DNA from: Oscillospiraceae bacterium
Lineage (GTDB): Bacteria > Bacillota > Clostridia > Saccharofermentanales > Saccharofermentanaceae
Length of the DNA: 5,259 nucleotides
Assembly: GCA_902782985.1 (NCBI GenBank)
Contig: CACZPC010000185.1
Coordinates: 1 to 5,259 of the forward strand
Direction: 5' to 3'
Shown here: positions 1-5,259 of the stretch, piece by piece
Position numbering within the stretch: position 1 is the stretch's first letter
Layout: every line of letters begins with the position of its first letter
Made by a program: the position numbers and the translations under genes
Notes under the pieces: generated by a model
Told to the model about the DNA's origin: nothing
What the model saw: the letters and a program-made list of their open reading frames with translations, nothing else
Database searches by the model: none

Positions 1-65
1 CCTCCATACGCACCATCAGGATCGAATACATATTTATAGTTGTCAAGAAATCCTCTGTCTCTCAC
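1..65 (-). CDS. Probable start of a third operon gene, cut by the window edge
   Basis: From a GTG codon at 65-63 the minus strand stays open to the window edge for 21 codons and gives a protein-like sequence that includes FLDNYKYVFDPDGAYG. A GGAG at 77-74 lies 8 bases before the GTG, an acceptable ribosome site. The other two minus frames are closed by stops in this stretch. The gene would follow the DUF1349 gene by 26 bases in the same direction, which fits an operon. The frame is also open upstream of the GTG, back to a stop at 113-111, but I see no ATG there, so GTG is the best start. Too little is visible to name a family. The short length and non-ATG start keep confidence moderate. Confidence 0.45.
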   Translation of the reverse strand, partial: MRDRGFLDNYKYVFDPDGAYG

Positions 66-91
66 TTCACGATCTCCACGAATCCTGCGGA

Positions 92-691
92 TCAGTCGGG
101 CTGCTGTCCGTCATGCGGCTGCCATACGCATTCGGTGATCTTAAGATCAGTAAAGACAGCCTTAAAGCTTGAATCTTCAGGACTGCATGCATAGATACCG
201 AATCTTATCTTACCTGAGCCTTCCCACATATGACAGACTCTCATCTGCGTGAAGCTCACGCCGTCTTCGGAGCACTCTATACAGTAGTCATCCTCGCGGC
301 GGCTGAATCTGTACCACATTGTCTTCACATCAGCGGGTATGGCTGTAGTCGCCCAATCGGAATATCCGTGATTTGTTACGACCGATCCGAGGTGCTGAAA
401 GCTCTCGTTTTCAAATTCCACCGATCCCTTCAGCCAGTTATCGCTGTCGAGATACATTACGATACCGCACTGATCGAATCTGTGATGACTCTCCGTATAG
501 TCTGTCTTCACGATAAAAGAAAAGAATCTCTCCTCCGTCTCGAACTGAAGCACCGGAGCGTTATCATTTCGAAAATGATAATACGTCCTCTGCCACAGAT
601 CCGTATGCGGCTCGGTGACTATCTCGATGCGATCGGGCGTGATCTTATGATCGGCGGGTTCTCTTGTCCACTTCAGGTCTTTGATATCCAT
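92..691 (-). CDS. DUF1349 family protein, concanavalin A-like fold
   Basis: A 199-residue protein that I recognise as a DUF1349 member (the family containing yeast Ree1, 'regulation of enolase 1'), a beta-sandwich fold of the concanavalin A-like lectin/glucanase type. Visible hallmarks are FDQCGIVMYLDSDNWLKGSV (about 72-91), NHGYSDW (107-113), the strand pair around YRFSRREDDYCIECSEDG (127-144) and KIRFGIYACSP (161-171) leading into the last strand FTDLKI. The length is about that of a complete single-domain member. There is no signal peptide or membrane segment, so it is likely cytoplasmic. An AGGAG at 702-698, 6 bases ahead, supports the ATG. It starts 21 bases after the zinc-ribbon gene stop, so the two are probably co-transcribed. 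Related proteins are thought to bind sugars, but I see nothing that identifies the ligand or any catalytic residue; treat the biochemical role as unknown. Confidence 0.85.
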   Translation of the reverse strand: MDIKDLKWTREPADHKITPDRIEIVTEPHTDLWQRTYYHFRNDNAPVLQFETEERFFSFIVKTDYTESHHRFDQCGIVMYLDSDNWLKGSVEFENESFQHLGSVVTNHGYSDWATTAIPADVKTMWYRFSRREDDYCIECSEDGVSFTQMRVCHMWEGSGKIRFGIYACSPEDSSFKAVFTDLKITECVWQPHDGQQPD

Positions 692-712
692 ACAGCTCTC
701 CTGTGATCAAGA

Positions 713-1357
713 TTATTGTTCCAAACGTGCTTTCATGCGCTTACTGTCTACTATGGACATGACCGTAACTGCGATCGAAAGTATAATAGCCACACCCATG
801 ATGACAAAAGAGAAATCCTTCGGATCGTAGTAATTATATGAAATAAAGACGATGGGAATATCGATCAGAGCAGCCGCAGCGATCAGGATGCATGAAGTAA
901 CGATCCTCTTATTGCTCTTGGATACGGCCTTTTTCTTGGCATCGGAATAAGCAATGATCCTGAATATGACCGACAGTATAGCCGCACCTCCCGAGACACA
1001 AGTCAGCAAAAGAAGAAGAAGGATAACGGCAAAATCCATATCGGCATTAAGCATCATTATAAACGGAGCTAATCCGAATGACAGAGCTGACACGAAGAAC
1101 ATCGGCACGATATTTACGAACATTACAAGCATAGCCATGATGTTAACGATAAACTCGGCGACCCACGGTCTTCGAGGGGTTCGAGTGTCTTCTGAGGATA
1201 AGGGTGACGGTGAAGGTGACGGCATCGAAGCCTGCTCCCCCGGAGCCTTATCCGTCTGTTCCGGACCCCGACTGAGGGGCATCATGACAGGAGCTCCGCA
1301 CGCCTTACAGAATCTGTCCTGTTCTTCCAGCTTTGTACCGCATTTACTGCAAAACAT
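713..1357 (-). CDS. Zinc-ribbon membrane protein of unknown function
   Basis: A 214-residue protein in three parts. Residues 1-21 form a zinc ribbon with two knuckles, CSKC (Cys3, Cys6) and CKAC (Cys17, Cys20), the common MFCxxCG-type N-terminal module. Residues 22-64 are a polar, probably unstructured linker with a short Ser-Pro run (SPSPSPLSS). Residues 65-205 are strongly hydrophobic, with membrane segments around 66-95 (possibly two), 109-136, 151-173 and 182-203. A basic loop (DAKKKAVSKSNKR, 139-151) and a basic C-terminus (DSKRMKAR) suggest these face the cytoplasm. There is no recognisable transport or catalytic motif. AAAGGGG at 1370-1364 is 6 bases before the ATG, supporting this start. 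It is the first gene of the leftward unit. Zinc-ribbon plus membrane-segment proteins are common in clostridia and mostly uncharacterised; I assign no function. Confidence 0.9.
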   Translation of the reverse strand: MFCSKCGTKLEEQDRFCKACGAPVMMPLSRGPEQTDKAPGEQASMPSPSPSPLSSEDTRTPRRPWVAEFIVNIMAMLVMFVNIVPMFFVSALSFGLAPFIMMLNADMDFAVILLLLLLTCVSGGAAILSVIFRIIAYSDAKKKAVSKSNKRIVTSCILIAAAALIDIPIVFISYNYYDPKDFSFVIMGVAIILSIAVTVMSIVDSKRMKARLEQ

Positions 1358-1399
1358 AAAATACCCCTTTATCTGTATTCCTGATCACATGTTGTCTTC

Positions 1400-1408
1400 A
1401 TTATAACA
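1400..1408 (-). promoter_or_regulatory. Extended -10 promoter for the zinc-ribbon/DUF1349 operon
   Basis: Read on the minus strand this is TGTTATAAT, a perfect TGnTATAAT extended -10 element. The predicted transcript start lies near 1393, giving a leader of about 36 bases before the ATG at 1357. A -35 at the usual distance (about 1423-1428, CATATC) is poor, which is common when the TGn extension is present. No other good -10 was seen closer to this gene. Confidence 0.55.
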
Positions 1409-1470
1409 TCATGCATAATCTCGATATGGTACTATTATCCGAGAAGACAAAAGAAAATTTAAGATACCTG

Positions 1471-1501
1471 TTGACTCTCCCCTTGGGGAACCCCTTAGGC
1501 T
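1471..1501 (+). promoter_or_regulatory. MerR-type promoter/operator of the regulator-methyltransferase gene
   Basis: TTGACT (1471-1476) is a good -35. The best -10 is TAGGCT (1496-1501), only 3 of 6 matches, separated by 19 bases instead of the usual 17. Long spacers with a GC-rich dyad between the boxes are the signature of promoters activated by MerR-family proteins, which untwist the DNA. Here the spacer contains CCCC-TT-GGGG (1479-1488) and overlapping GGGG-AA-CCCC (1485-1494), much like the TTGACTCTCCCC motifs in front of TipA/Blt-like regulators. A tandem CTTAGG pair (1494-1505) overlaps the -10. An A-rich stretch at 1447-1463 could act as an UP element. The gene directly downstream encodes a MerR protein, so self-regulation is the simple reading; this is inferred from layout. 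Confidence 0.6.
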
Positions 1502-1531
1502 TAGGTCATCAACATAAAGGAGGCCATACAA

Positions 1532-2707
1532 ATGGACGACAAAATGACATCGGGAGAGATCGCCAGGAAGGCAGGTGTATCACAGAAAGCAGTTCGCCTA
1601 TACGACGAGAAAGGTCTTCTGAAGCCGACAGATTACTCAGAAGGCAATTACCGTCTCTACGACAGGGAAGCTCTTCAGATCTTAGAGAAGATCGTGGCTC
1701 TTAAAAAGATCGGATTCTCCCTTGAAGAGATTCGCGACAACTTAACATCCGGAGATGCCGCAGACATCAAGGAAGCACTTGAGATGCAGCTTAAGATAAT
1801 GGATGAGAAGCGCTATCAGACAGAGATGGTTATCGATGCGATAAAGAGAGTACTGTTAAGGAAAGAAGACCTTGACTGGGACGATGTGGCATCGATAGTA
1901 CAAAGCGTATCACTGGATCAGACGGCGGATCTTAATCACTATAAAGGTCTTAAGCACACCGTAAGCGAAGACTGGTATGTGCAGATATTCAGGACGATGC
2001 ATTTCGAGAAGGATCTTAAAGTACTTGACCTCGGATGCGGCTTCTCCAAGATATGGAGAAATAACTGGAACATCATCCCCGAAGGGACAATGGTCTATGC
2101 TTACGATCTTAAGGGGACCTGGGCTGATGATTTCGAGAAGTTCATAAGCGAAAATAAAAGCAAGCTTCCCGCTGACGTTAACATCGATCTTACTTTCGCA
2201 GATCTTGAAGAGGGATCTTCCTGGGAGAAGATAGAAAGCGAGAAGACATATGACAGGATCATAATGCACTATGTCTATAAGGAGCTCAAGGACCCCGAAG
2301 CAATGATCGCACATGCAGCGAAGCTTCTGGGCAAGGACGGCTTCTTCTCCGTCAACGGTCCCGACAACAGCGATTGGGATACTTATGTCAAGGATGCACT
2401 GAAGGATATGGGTCTTACATATTCGTTTGTTGACGATAATATCGCCGATCTGACAGCACAGAAAGAAAAGTTCCGTGAGATGGTCGGCAAACATTTTACC
2501 AAGATCGATATAGTGCCGCTTACATCTTCTTACCGATATGACAACGAAGACGATATATTCGACAGATTTATGCGTCTTTTTGAATCACAGTCAAAGTTCT
2601 TCACCGCAAACGAGAAGAAGATAAAGGAATACTTCAAGAACAAGATCGCAGCAGAAGGTCCGATAACATTTGATACGACTTCGCACTTCCTGCACTGCTC
2701 CAACTGA
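1532..2707 (+). CDS. MerR-family regulator fused to a SAM-dependent methyltransferase
   Basis: A 391-residue two-domain protein. Residues 5-72 are a MerR winged helix-turn-helix: the DNA-recognition helix region is TSGEIARKAGVSQKAVRLYD, followed by the wing YSEGNYRLYD (35-44) and LKKIGFSLEEIRD (57-69). Residues 73-115 are a charged helix that normally forms the dimer coiled coil. Residues 140-275 look like a class I methyltransferase: motif I VLDLGCG (164-170), an acidic residue after the second strand (YAYDLKG, Asp192), FADLEEG (222-228), DRIIMHYVYKEL (241-252) and LLGKDGFFSVNGP (265-277). The remaining roughly 115 residues may cap the substrate site. AAAGGAGG at 1516-1523, 8 bases ahead, fixes the ATG, and the gene ends in tandem stops TGA-TAA. 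MerR proteins usually carry a small ligand-binding domain at this position; here it is an enzyme-like domain. Whether it methylates something or merely senses SAM or a substrate is unknown. Confidence 0.92.
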   Translation: MDDKMTSGEIARKAGVSQKAVRLYDEKGLLKPTDYSEGNYRLYDREALQILEKIVALKKIGFSLEEIRDNLTSGDAADIKEALEMQLKIMDEKRYQTEMVIDAIKRVLLRKEDLDWDDVASIVQSVSLDQTADLNHYKGLKHTVSEDWYVQIFRTMHFEKDLKVLDLGCGFSKIWRNNWNIIPEGTMVYAYDLKGTWADDFEKFISENKSKLPADVNIDLTFADLEEGSSWEKIESEKTYDRIIMHYVYKELKDPEAMIAHAAKLLGKDGFFSVNGPDNSDWDTYVKDALKDMGLTYSFVDDNIADLTAQKEKFREMVGKHFTKIDIVPLTSSYRYDNEDDIFDRFMRLFESQSKFFTANEKKIKEYFKNKIAAEGPITFDTTSHFLHCSN

Positions 2708-2735
2708 TAAAACCGTAAGATGTGAATATTAAGCC

Positions 2736-2775
2736 GGAGTATCCTCCGCGGTCAAATGATCTGCGGGGGATATCC
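2736..2775. terminator. Hairpin between convergent genes, possible bidirectional terminator
   Basis: Arms 2736-2751 and 2761-2775 pair over 15 base pairs with one bulged G (2739) and two G-U wobbles, around a 9-base loop. The stem is GC-rich near the loop. It lies 28 bases after the stop of the methyltransferase-fused regulator and 9 bases after the stop of the convergent radical SAM gene, where a shared terminator is expected. Neither side carries a proper T-run (minus side CTTAATATT, plus side TACGTCTG), so intrinsic termination may be weak, or the hairpin may mainly protect the 3' ends of both transcripts. Confidence 0.55.
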
Positions 2776-2784
2776 TACGTCTGA

Positions 2785-3846
2785 TCAGCAGAATAATTTC
2801 GCGAATCTCTGCGGATCGATCCTATATAATTCCTCTCCTAATGCATCGCTTACCTCTATAAGCATACGCTCATAAGTGCACTGAAGAGGTGAAACTTTAT
2901 TCTCATCTCCCGTATTCATCCTGTTGGCACATCCGCAGGAATTGGTACAGCGCTTGATAAGATCGCATCCTGTACATGTGGAAGGAATAGAAGATCTTCC
3001 CGCGATCTCCTTTACTCTTTCCCGGTCTATGCCGTCAAAGACATTGCCGAGAAGATATCTCTCATCTCCTATGAAGGAAGTACACGGATACAGATCGCCC
3101 TTGGGATCAACAGGCATCTGCCTTACACCGAGATGGCAGCGTTCAGAAGGATTCTTATCCCTTATGCACTCTTTTATCTTGGAACATATGGGTCCTACAT
3201 GAAGCCTTCTGCCTTCAAGGAATATCTCCTTAAGATAGCTGCATGTGTCCTGAAGCTGCACTCTTAATGCCTCAAGATCCTTATCAGTCCAGTTGACTTT
3301 TTCCCCGTATGCTATGACCACGGATATATCTTTGAACCCCAGTCTGTGAAGATATCTGACGGACTCGGAGTAATATGGCACAGCCTGAGGAGCTATAGTG
3401 GCAAGAGCGGCGGAATCCGGCATGTATTTAAGAAGGAGCTTTGCCTTCTCCTCCACGACTTCGGAAGTGGGGGCCCCGCCCTTAAATACTCTGCATATGT
3501 CCTGCGCAGTGCCGTCGAATGACAGTCCGATCTTCATCCTCGCCTTTGCCGCGCGTTTCAGAAATTCCTCATCAAGCAAAGAGCCGTTGGTTGTCATCTT
3601 ACAATCGAATCTGATCCCCGTATCTCTTGACTTCTCTTCACAATAGTCAAGCGCCTTGTATATAAGATCTTTTTTAAGCAAAGGCTCGCCTCCGAAGAAG
3701 CAAAGCCCTGCCCTGTCGCCTTTGGAAAAAGCAAGATCACAGGCACGGTAAAGCACATCCTCGGACATATCCTTGGGGCACTTCTCGCGGATACAATATC
3801 CGCAATCCATATTACAGTTATCGGTAAGGTGAAGAGTCAGGTTCAT
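2785..3846 (-). CDS. Radical SAM/SPASM enzyme, probable peptide maturase
   Basis: A 353-residue radical SAM enzyme. The N-terminus carries the CX3CX2C site for the SAM-cleaving 4Fe-4S cluster (Cys11, Cys15, Cys18, in CNMDCGYC), followed by the SAM-binding GGEP (52-55), MTTNGSLL (84-91) and LSFDG (108-112). The C-terminus has a full SPASM pattern for two auxiliary clusters: Cys237-X12-Gly-X4-Cys255, then Cys291-X2-Cys294-X5-Cys300-X3-Cys304 and Cys323. SPASM enzymes of this size modify peptides or proteins, for example thioether, C-C or epimerisation chemistry in ribosomal peptides, or formylglycine formation in sulfatases. No sulfatase is present here, and the gene starts 15 bases after a small repeat-bearing lipoprotein, so that protein is the likely substrate. 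The ribosome site (GGAA, with AAGGG overlapping the upstream stop) is weak, which suggests translational coupling. The enzyme is cytosolic: no signal or membrane segment. The exact reaction cannot be read from sequence. Confidence 0.9.
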   Translation of the reverse strand: MNLTLHLTDNCNMDCGYCIREKCPKDMSEDVLYRACDLAFSKGDRAGLCFFGGEPLLKKDLIYKALDYCEEKSRDTGIRFDCKMTTNGSLLDEEFLKRAAKARMKIGLSFDGTAQDICRVFKGGAPTSEVVEEKAKLLLKYMPDSAALATIAPQAVPYYSESVRYLHRLGFKDISVVIAYGEKVNWTDKDLEALRVQLQDTCSYLKEIFLEGRRLHVGPICSKIKECIRDKNPSERCHLGVRQMPVDPKGDLYPCTSFIGDERYLLGNVFDGIDRERVKEIAGRSSIPSTCTGCDLIKRCTNSCGCANRMNTGDENKVSPLQCTYERMLIEVSDALGEELYRIDPQRFAKLFC

Positions 3847-3861
3847 AAGCTTTCCGTTCCC

Positions 3862-4179
3862 TTAGTCAGCTAAAGCTACACCGCCTTCGAGCTCCAATTC
3901 ATCTTCAGTCTCCGAGCAATCAACTTTACTTTCCTCGGAAGCAGTGGGATCAGCTGTTTCTTCATTCTCAACAATACTCTCGGAGGCGGCGGTCTCTGCC
4001 ACACCTTCGAGCTCCACAATACTCGTGGAAGTATCCCTGTCATCGGAATCTGCAGTCTGTGTTTCACCTTCAAGCTCGACCCCGGAGTGACATCCGGTCA
4101 GCGATGCCGCTACCAATACCGCTGCGGCGCCCAGAGCGTATAAAGGCTTCTTATAATCTTTTGATTTTGAGATCTTCAT
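3862..4179 (-). CDS. Small acidic lipoprotein with ELEG repeats, candidate maturase substrate
   Basis: A 105-residue protein. Residues 1-30 are a lipoprotein signal: basic start (MKISKSKDYKK), hydrophobic core (LYALGAAAVLVAA) and lipobox LTGC with lipidated Cys30. The mature 75 residues hold 25 Asp/Glu against one Arg, one Lys and one His, no aromatic residues, and only one further cysteine (Cys88). The motif V/L-E-L-E-G occurs at 34-38, 55-59 and 95-99, with a decayed copy (VENEE) at 70-74; the protein ends GGVALAD. An AGGAGG at 4192-4187, 7 bases ahead, and the position of the signal peptide fix the ATG at 4179. The reading frame is open further upstream to 4425, but that part is promoter DNA and the divergent gene. 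With the radical SAM/SPASM gene immediately downstream, this is probably its modified target (inference). The alternative is an ordinary low-complexity lipoprotein in the same operon. I see no convincing promoter; TATAAA at 4206-4201 lies too close to the ribosome site. Confidence 0.82.
   Translation of the reverse strand: MKISKSKDYKKPLYALGAAAVLVAASLTGCHSGVELEGETQTADSDDRDTSTSIVELEGVAETAASESIVENEETADPTASEESKVDCSETEDELELEGGVALAD
3883..4080 (-). repeat. Repeated V/L-E-L-E-G coding motif in the small lipoprotein
   Basis: Three 15-base copies encode VELEG, VELEG and LELEG at 4080-4066, 4017-4003 and 3897-3883. The last two share an identical GAGCTCGAAGG core, while the first differs at synonymous sites (GAGCTTGAAGG), so the protein motif is kept while the codons drift. 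A degenerate copy (SIVENEE) around 3979-3956 shares the SIVE lead-in with the middle copy, which points to internal duplication. Spacing between copies is irregular (21, 15 and 25 residues). Confidence 0.7.
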
Positions 4180-4288
4180 TAAGCACCCTCCTATTAAGTA
4201 TTTATATCCATAAAGACGTAATCCGTGCGAAAAGGTTGCATCGTCTTCCCCCAAAAATGACCTGATGTGATTCTCCATAATGCAGACA

Positions 4289-4321
4289 CCCCTTATGCTA
4301 TAATAAAATAGATTTAAGGGG
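4289..4321. repeat. Inverted repeat flanking the -10 of the divergent lipoprotein gene
   Basis: CCCCTTA (4289-4295) and TAAGGGG (4315-4321) are perfect 7-base inverted arms separated by 19 bases. The interval contains the TATAAT of the rightward promoter, and the right arm overlaps the ribosome site. It could be an operator for a dimeric regulator, or, if transcribed from further upstream, a hairpin that hides the ribosome site. It lies within the 151-base gap (4180-4330) between the two divergent lipoprotein genes, which otherwise holds only the two ribosome sites and the promoter below. Confidence 0.4.
4296..4304 (+). promoter_or_regulatory. Extended -10 promoter of the rightward lipoprotein gene
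   Basis: TGCTATAAT is a perfect TGnTATAAT element. Transcription would begin near 4311, giving a leader of about 20 bases that starts just ahead of the ribosome site. The -35 position (about 4276-4281, CATAAT) is a poor match, as often with extended -10 promoters. Confidence 0.6.
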
Positions 4322-4330
4322 GATATCGTG

Positions 4331-5259
4331 ATGAGAAAAAGAGACAGTATAGCACTGATCCTGACTGTATCAGTTCTTATGTCAATGACAGGATGCTCTT
4401 CATTCGGACAAAAGAAAAAGATCATCGAGGTCGCAGAAAACTACGCCGGCGCGATGCTTTCAGGTGATGCAGACAGCATTGCGGAATTTGTAATGGATGA
4501 TGACGATTTTTCAGAGGTACTGGAAGAATACCTTGACAAATACAATGACAAAAAACATCTCGAGGACGTATATTCCATGATCCTCGATAACATGAGTTAT
4601 GAGGTTGATAAGTCATCCGTCTCGATAAAAGATACGAAAGCAAAAATAGATATCACTTATACCGTCATCAACTATATGGATATCTACGAAGAACTGCGTG
4701 ACAGGGATGATGAAGAAGACTATCTGGAAGCACTTGAAGACGAGATGGATAATACCATCGATATATCGCTGACCATGGAATTGAAATCCGATAAGGGCGA
4801 ATGGAAGATCGTAGATGACAACGCCCGGGACACTCTGAAGGTATACAGTTTCTACTCCGATATCGGAGATCTGGTGTGGATAAACAGTATATCTCCGCTT
4901 TCCCGCTCGGATTTCTCCGATGCCTGCGAAGCGGTCGGAATGAGCTGCGACGATTGGGGCTACGGCGAATATTCTTATATGACTGCGGAATCCGGCTCTG
5001 TATACTTCTCTTATGAAGACAACAATGGATTTGTTGATTTCGAACTGCTTTACGATTCTTATCTGGAAACGATCAATGACGATGATTACACAGGCTATAC
5101 GGATGCAAACCTCGACGGTAATACAGGGTATATCATATTCAATGTATCTGCTACCGAGAACAATGCATATCAGGACTATTACTATGGAGGCATATACTAT
5201 GTAGACGGATCCGTTTTAATGGCATATACCACTTCCCGCGGATCTTCCAATACCGACAA
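4331..5259 (+). CDS. Two-domain lipoprotein, 3' end beyond the window
   Basis: The frame is open from ATG 4331 to the window edge (309 complete codons, no stop). Residues 1-22 are a lipoprotein signal: MRKR, a hydrophobic core and lipobox MTGC with lipidated Cys22. Residues 28-165 look like an NTF2-like lipoprotein domain: a helical start (KKKIIEVAENYAGAMLSGDA), acidic middle and the typical closing strand KGEWKIVDD (155-163). Residues 188-309 form a second domain starting ISPLSRSDFSDACEAVGM, of a type I associate with clostridial surface lipoproteins; it is rich in Asp, Tyr and Ser. The domain names are from general resemblance and are not certain. AAGGGGG at 4316-4322, 8 bases before the ATG, supports the start; a GTG directly before the ATG is an alternative that adds one residue. 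Probably anchored outside the cell membrane; function unknown. It diverges from the small ELEG lipoprotein, with 151 bases between the two starts. Confidence 0.88.
   Translation, partial: MRKRDSIALILTVSVLMSMTGCSSFGQKKKIIEVAENYAGAMLSGDADSIAEFVMDDDDFSEVLEEYLDKYNDKKHLEDVYSMILDNMSYEVDKSSVSIKDTKAKIDITYTVINYMDIYEELRDRDDEEDYLEALEDEMDNTIDISLTMELKSDKGEWKIVDDNARDTLKVYSFYSDIGDLVWINSISPLSRSDFSDACEAVGMSCDDWGYGEYSYMTAESGSVYFSYEDNNGFVDFELLYDSYLETINDDDYTGYTDANLDGNTGYIIFNVSATENNAYQDYYYGGIYYVDGSVLMAYTTSRGSSNTD

Noticed and set aside
230..706. Plus-strand open frame of 158 codons
   Set aside because: Lies antisense to the DUF1349 gene; its translation has no domain character and there is no ribosome site.
1203..1220. 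Three tandem GGTGAC/GGTGAA hexamers
   Set aside because: They simply encode the Ser-Pro run in the linker of the zinc-ribbon protein; too short to suggest a switch.
954..1406. Plus-strand open frame of 150 codons
   Set aside because: Antisense shadow of the zinc-ribbon membrane gene.
1411..1704. Plus-strand open frame of 97 codons overlapping the MerR gene start
   Set aside because: Runs through the promoter and then out of frame inside the MerR domain; no ribosome site.
1910..2494. Minus-strand open frame of 194 codons
   Set aside because: Antisense to the methyltransferase part of the MerR fusion, whose family motifs are clear.
2785..3846. Anaerobic sulfatase-maturating enzyme
   Set aside because: The fold and cysteine pattern would allow it, but no sulfatase is nearby and the adjacent small lipoprotein is a better partner; kept only as an alternative.
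4180..4425. In-frame upstream extension of the small lipoprotein, including an ATG at 4278 (MENHIRS...)
   Set aside because: It would bury the lipoprotein signal in the middle of the protein and overlaps the rightward promoter and gene. The ATG at 4179 has a perfect AGGAGG at the right distance.
5013..5204. Plus-strand open frame of 63 codons
   Set aside because: Out-of-frame shadow inside the rightward lipoprotein gene.

Overview
This window looks like chromosomal DNA of an anaerobic, low-to-mid GC Firmicute, most likely a gut or rumen clostridium (Lachnospiraceae/Oscillospiraceae type). The reasons are strong AGGAGG-type ribosome sites, extended -10 promoters, a TipA/Blt-like MerR regulator, an oxygen-sensitive radical SAM enzyme and many small lipoproteins. 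The assignment is inferred from gene style only; no rRNA, tRNA, mobile element or CRISPR array is visible.

Layout. (1) 1-1357, minus strand: a likely operon reading leftwards. It starts with a zinc-ribbon membrane protein (713-1357), followed by a DUF1349 concanavalin-A-like protein (92-691) and probably the first 21 codons of a third gene leaving the window (1-65). An extended -10 promoter lies at 1400-1408. (2) 1471-2707, plus strand: a MerR-type regulator fused to a class I SAM-dependent methyltransferase. Its promoter has the elongated -35/-10 spacing and GC-rich palindromic spacer typical of MerR-controlled, probably self-regulated, promoters. (3) 2736-2775: a strong hairpin between two convergent genes. 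(4) 2785-4179, minus strand: a two-gene unit. A 105-residue, very acidic lipoprotein with repeated V/L-E-L-E-G motifs is followed 15 bases later by a radical SAM/SPASM enzyme. (5) 4289-5259, plus strand: a divergently transcribed larger lipoprotein, cut off by the window end, with an extended -10 promoter nested inside an inverted repeat.

The most interesting part is unit (4). A SPASM-type radical SAM enzyme with complete cluster-binding cysteines sits directly behind a tiny repeat-bearing protein, which is the usual arrangement of a peptide maturase and its substrate. Here the substrate candidate carries a lipoprotein signal, lacks aromatic residues in its mature part and has a recurring ELEG motif. 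This suggests a lipid-anchored, post-translationally modified surface peptide. The pairing is seen in the sequence; the modification itself is inference.
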